From positions 1 to 8,988 of the forward strand of contig CAJUFC010000086.1 in the NCBI GenBank assembly GCA_910585565.1: a stretch of 8,988 nucleotides of DNA. Direction: 5' to 3'. Under the pieces are notes generated by a model. It had not been told where the DNA came from and did no database searches. It worked only from the letters and a program-made list of their open reading frames with translations. The DNA comes from an uncultured Eggerthellaceae bacterium. GTDB lineage: Bacteria; Actinomycetota; Coriobacteriia; Coriobacteriales; Eggerthellaceae. The translations under genes and the position numbers were made by a program. Positions 7,488 through 8,988 of the stretch are shown here, one piece after another; the stretch's first letter is position 1; each line of letters opens with the position of its first letter.

Positions 7488-7517
7488 GAAGGGCGGCTCG
7501 GATCCGAGCCGCCCTTC
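7488..7517. terminator. Perfect 30-base palindrome after leuA, probable terminator
   Basis: The sequence from 7488 to 7517 is a perfect palindrome. Its arm is GAAGGGCGGCTCGGA, with GGATCC at the centre, so it folds into a stem of about 13 bp with a tetraloop. It begins 8 bases after the leuA stop codon, the usual place for an intrinsic terminator. On the minus strand the stem is followed only by TTGCAT, a very poor T-tract, so termination may need Rho or other factors. It shares the GAAGGGC core with the hairpin at 5315-5357. Confidence 0.7.
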
Positions 7518-7524
7518 CATTCTG

Positions 7525-8988
7525 CTAGGAACGATGCCCTTTGACGCTCAGCATGCGATTGAGGGCATTCAGGTACGCCTTGGCCGACGATACGATGATG
7601 TCGCCGTCGGCACCGCGGCCGATGTACATCTCGCCGTCGTCCGCCTTGATGCGCACGGTCACCTCACCCAGCGCATCGATGCCGCGCGTGACCGAGGTGA
7701 CCGAGTACTCCGTGAGGTCGGTGGCCTGCCCGATGACCTTGTCGATGGCCTTGTAAGCCGCGTCCACCGGACCGGTTCCCCAGTCGCATACGGTGACGTG
7801 CGTGCCTTCGGGGTCGACGAGCGTGAGGGTCGCGGTGGGCTTGAGCGGGAACCCGCAGCTGATTTGCAGGCGGTCCAGCTTGTAGAGCGCCTCCTCCTCG
7901 CGGTCGCGCTCGTTGACGAGCGACTCGAGGTCCTCGTCATACACCTCTTTCTTGCGGTCGGCGAGATTGAGGAACGCCTCATAGAGCTGGTCGAGCTTCT
8001 CCTCACCGAACTCATACCCCAGCTCTTCCAGGCGATGCTTGAGCGCCGCATGCCCGCTGCGGGCCGTCAGCACGATCTGGCTGGCACCCGCGCCCACGTC
8101 AGCGGGATCGATGATCTCGTACGTGTCGCGCTTCTTGAGCACGCCGTCTTGGTGAATGCCCGACGAATGCGCGAAGGCGTTGGCGCCAACGATGGCCTTG
8201 TTCGCCTGCACCTGCATGCCCGTGATGGACGAGACGAGGCGCGAGGCCTTGACGAACTCCTTGGTGTTGATGTCGGTGTGGGCGTCTAGCTCCTGCTCGT
8301 GCATGCGGATCGCCATGACGACCTCTTCCATGGCGGTGTTGCCGGCGCGCTCGCCCAGGCCGTTGATGGTGCACTCGATCTGGCGCGCGCCGCACTTGAC
8401 GCCAGCCATGGCAAGCGCGGTGGCCATGCCGAGGTCGTTGTGGCAATGCACCGCGATCGTGACGTCGTCGATGCCGCGCACGTTGTCGACGAGATACTTG
8501 ATGCGCGCGCCGAACTCGTCTGGCAGCGAGTATCCCGTCGTGTCAGGAATGTTCACGACCGTGGCACCTGCGTCCACGACCGCCTGCACGATGCGCACCA
8601 AGAAGTCATAGTCCGAACGACCCGCGTCCTCGGCATAGAACTGCACGTCGTCAACGTAGCTCTTCGCCAGCTCGACCGCATGCACGGCGCGCTCGACCGC
8701 CGTGTCCTCGTCGATGCGCAGCTTGTCGTAGATATGGCTCTTCGAGACGCCGATGCCCGTATGGATGCGCGGGCGCTTCGCGAACTCGAGCGCTTCGGCC
8801 GCGCACACGATGTCTTTGTCTACCGCGCGGGTCAGTCCGCACACCACGGCGTCATAGCCTGCCAGCTCGGATATCTTGCGGACGCTCTCGAAGTCGCCAG
8901 GCGAGGATATGGGAAAGCCCGCCTCGATGATGTCGACGCCAAGACGCAGAAGCTGACGAGCAACGACGAGCTTCTCCTCGGTGTTCAT
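7525..8988 (-). CDS. leuA: 2-isopropylmalate synthase (5' end outside the window)
   Basis: LeuA condenses acetyl-CoA with 2-oxoisovalerate in the first committed step of leucine synthesis in the cytoplasm. 487 residues are visible. The TIM-barrel HMGL-like domain spans about 1-280, with IIEAGFPISSPGDFE (20-34), metal ligands in HCHND (181-185), the signature ECTINGLGERAGNTAMEEV (205-223) and HSSGIHQDGVLK (274-285). A linker follows, then the C-terminal LeuA dimer domain that binds leucine for feedback inhibition (about 365-480, GTGPVDAAYKAI and RGADGDIIVSSAKAYLNAL). The first visible Met falls just after where the family's TLRDGEQ-type catalytic motif should be, so it is an internal Met and the real start is upstream. 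HTGIGVSKSHI (76-86) differs from the more common HTFIATSxIH. Citramalate synthase is an alternative but less likely. No leuCD follows; other branched-chain genes may lie upstream. Confidence 0.93.
   Translation of the reverse strand: MNTEEKLVVARQLLRLGVDIIEAGFPISSPGDFESVRKISELAGYDAVVCGLTRAVDKDIVCAAEALEFAKRPRIHTGIGVSKSHIYDKLRIDEDTAVERAVHAVELAKSYVDDVQFYAEDAGRSDYDFLVRIVQAVVDAGATVVNIPDTTGYSLPDEFGARIKYLVDNVRGIDDVTIAVHCHNDLGMATALAMAGVKCGARQIECTINGLGERAGNTAMEEVVMAIRMHEQELDAHTDINTKEFVKASRLVSSITGMQVQANKAIVGANAFAHSSGIHQDGVLKKRDTYEIIDPADVGAGASQIVLTARSGHAALKHRLEELGYEFGEEKLDQLYEAFLNLADRKKEVYDEDLESLVNERDREEEALYKLDRLQISCGFPLKPTATLTLVDPEGTHVTVCDWGTGPVDAAYKAIDKVIGQATDLTEYSVTSVTRGIDALGEVTVRIKADDGEMYIGRGADGDIIVSSAKAYLNALNRMLSVKGHRS

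Noticed and set aside
8986..8988. ATG at the right edge as the true leuA start
   Set aside because: The family has about 20-30 further N-terminal residues including the catalytic RDGxQ-type motif, and this Met falls just after that motif. The gene simply continues beyond the window.

Overview
The window is high-G+C bacterial chromosome in which every supported gene is on the minus strand. Read in transcription order (right to left), it holds the 3' part of a 2-isopropylmalate synthase gene (leuA), a stand-alone multidomain flavin/Fe-S enoate-reductase-type gene, and then the cell-elongation cluster mreB-mreC-mreD-mrdA(PBP2)-rodA, which runs off the left edge inside rodA. The G+C bias, the QPGE form of the SEDS motif in RodA, the protein sequences and a BaiCD/FadH-like reductase next to a rod-shape operon suggest a rod-shaped anaerobic actinobacterium, most likely Coriobacteriia/Eggerthellaceae. 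This is inference from sequence feel, not from a search.

Right part (8988-7488): leuA is open at its 5' end. The first visible residues already lie inside the catalytic domain, so the true start is outside the window. Eight bases after its stop lies a 30-base perfect palindrome, the likely terminator. Middle (7487-5315): a gap of about 100 bases with a small inverted repeat and a strong ribosome binding site leads into the 649-residue oxidoreductase, which is followed by a 15-bp-stem hairpin. It therefore looks like its own transcription unit.

Left part (5292-1): an extended -10 promoter sits upstream of mreB, and five genes follow at spacings of 1 to 28 bases with no internal terminator. 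They encode the elongasome: the MreB filament, the MreC/MreD membrane scaffold, the PBP2 transpeptidase and the RodA glycosyltransferase. Co-expression in this order gives the complete core machine for lateral-wall peptidoglycan synthesis. The PBP2 carries an extra predicted N-terminal membrane segment and a long acidic cytoplasmic linker.

No RNA genes, insertion sequences, CRISPR arrays or phage features were seen, and no intergenic gap exceeds about 200 bases. The region is essentially a housekeeping one. I found no new multi-gene system. The most notable points are the PBP2 N-terminus, the orphan reductase of unknown substrate, and the two strong hairpins.
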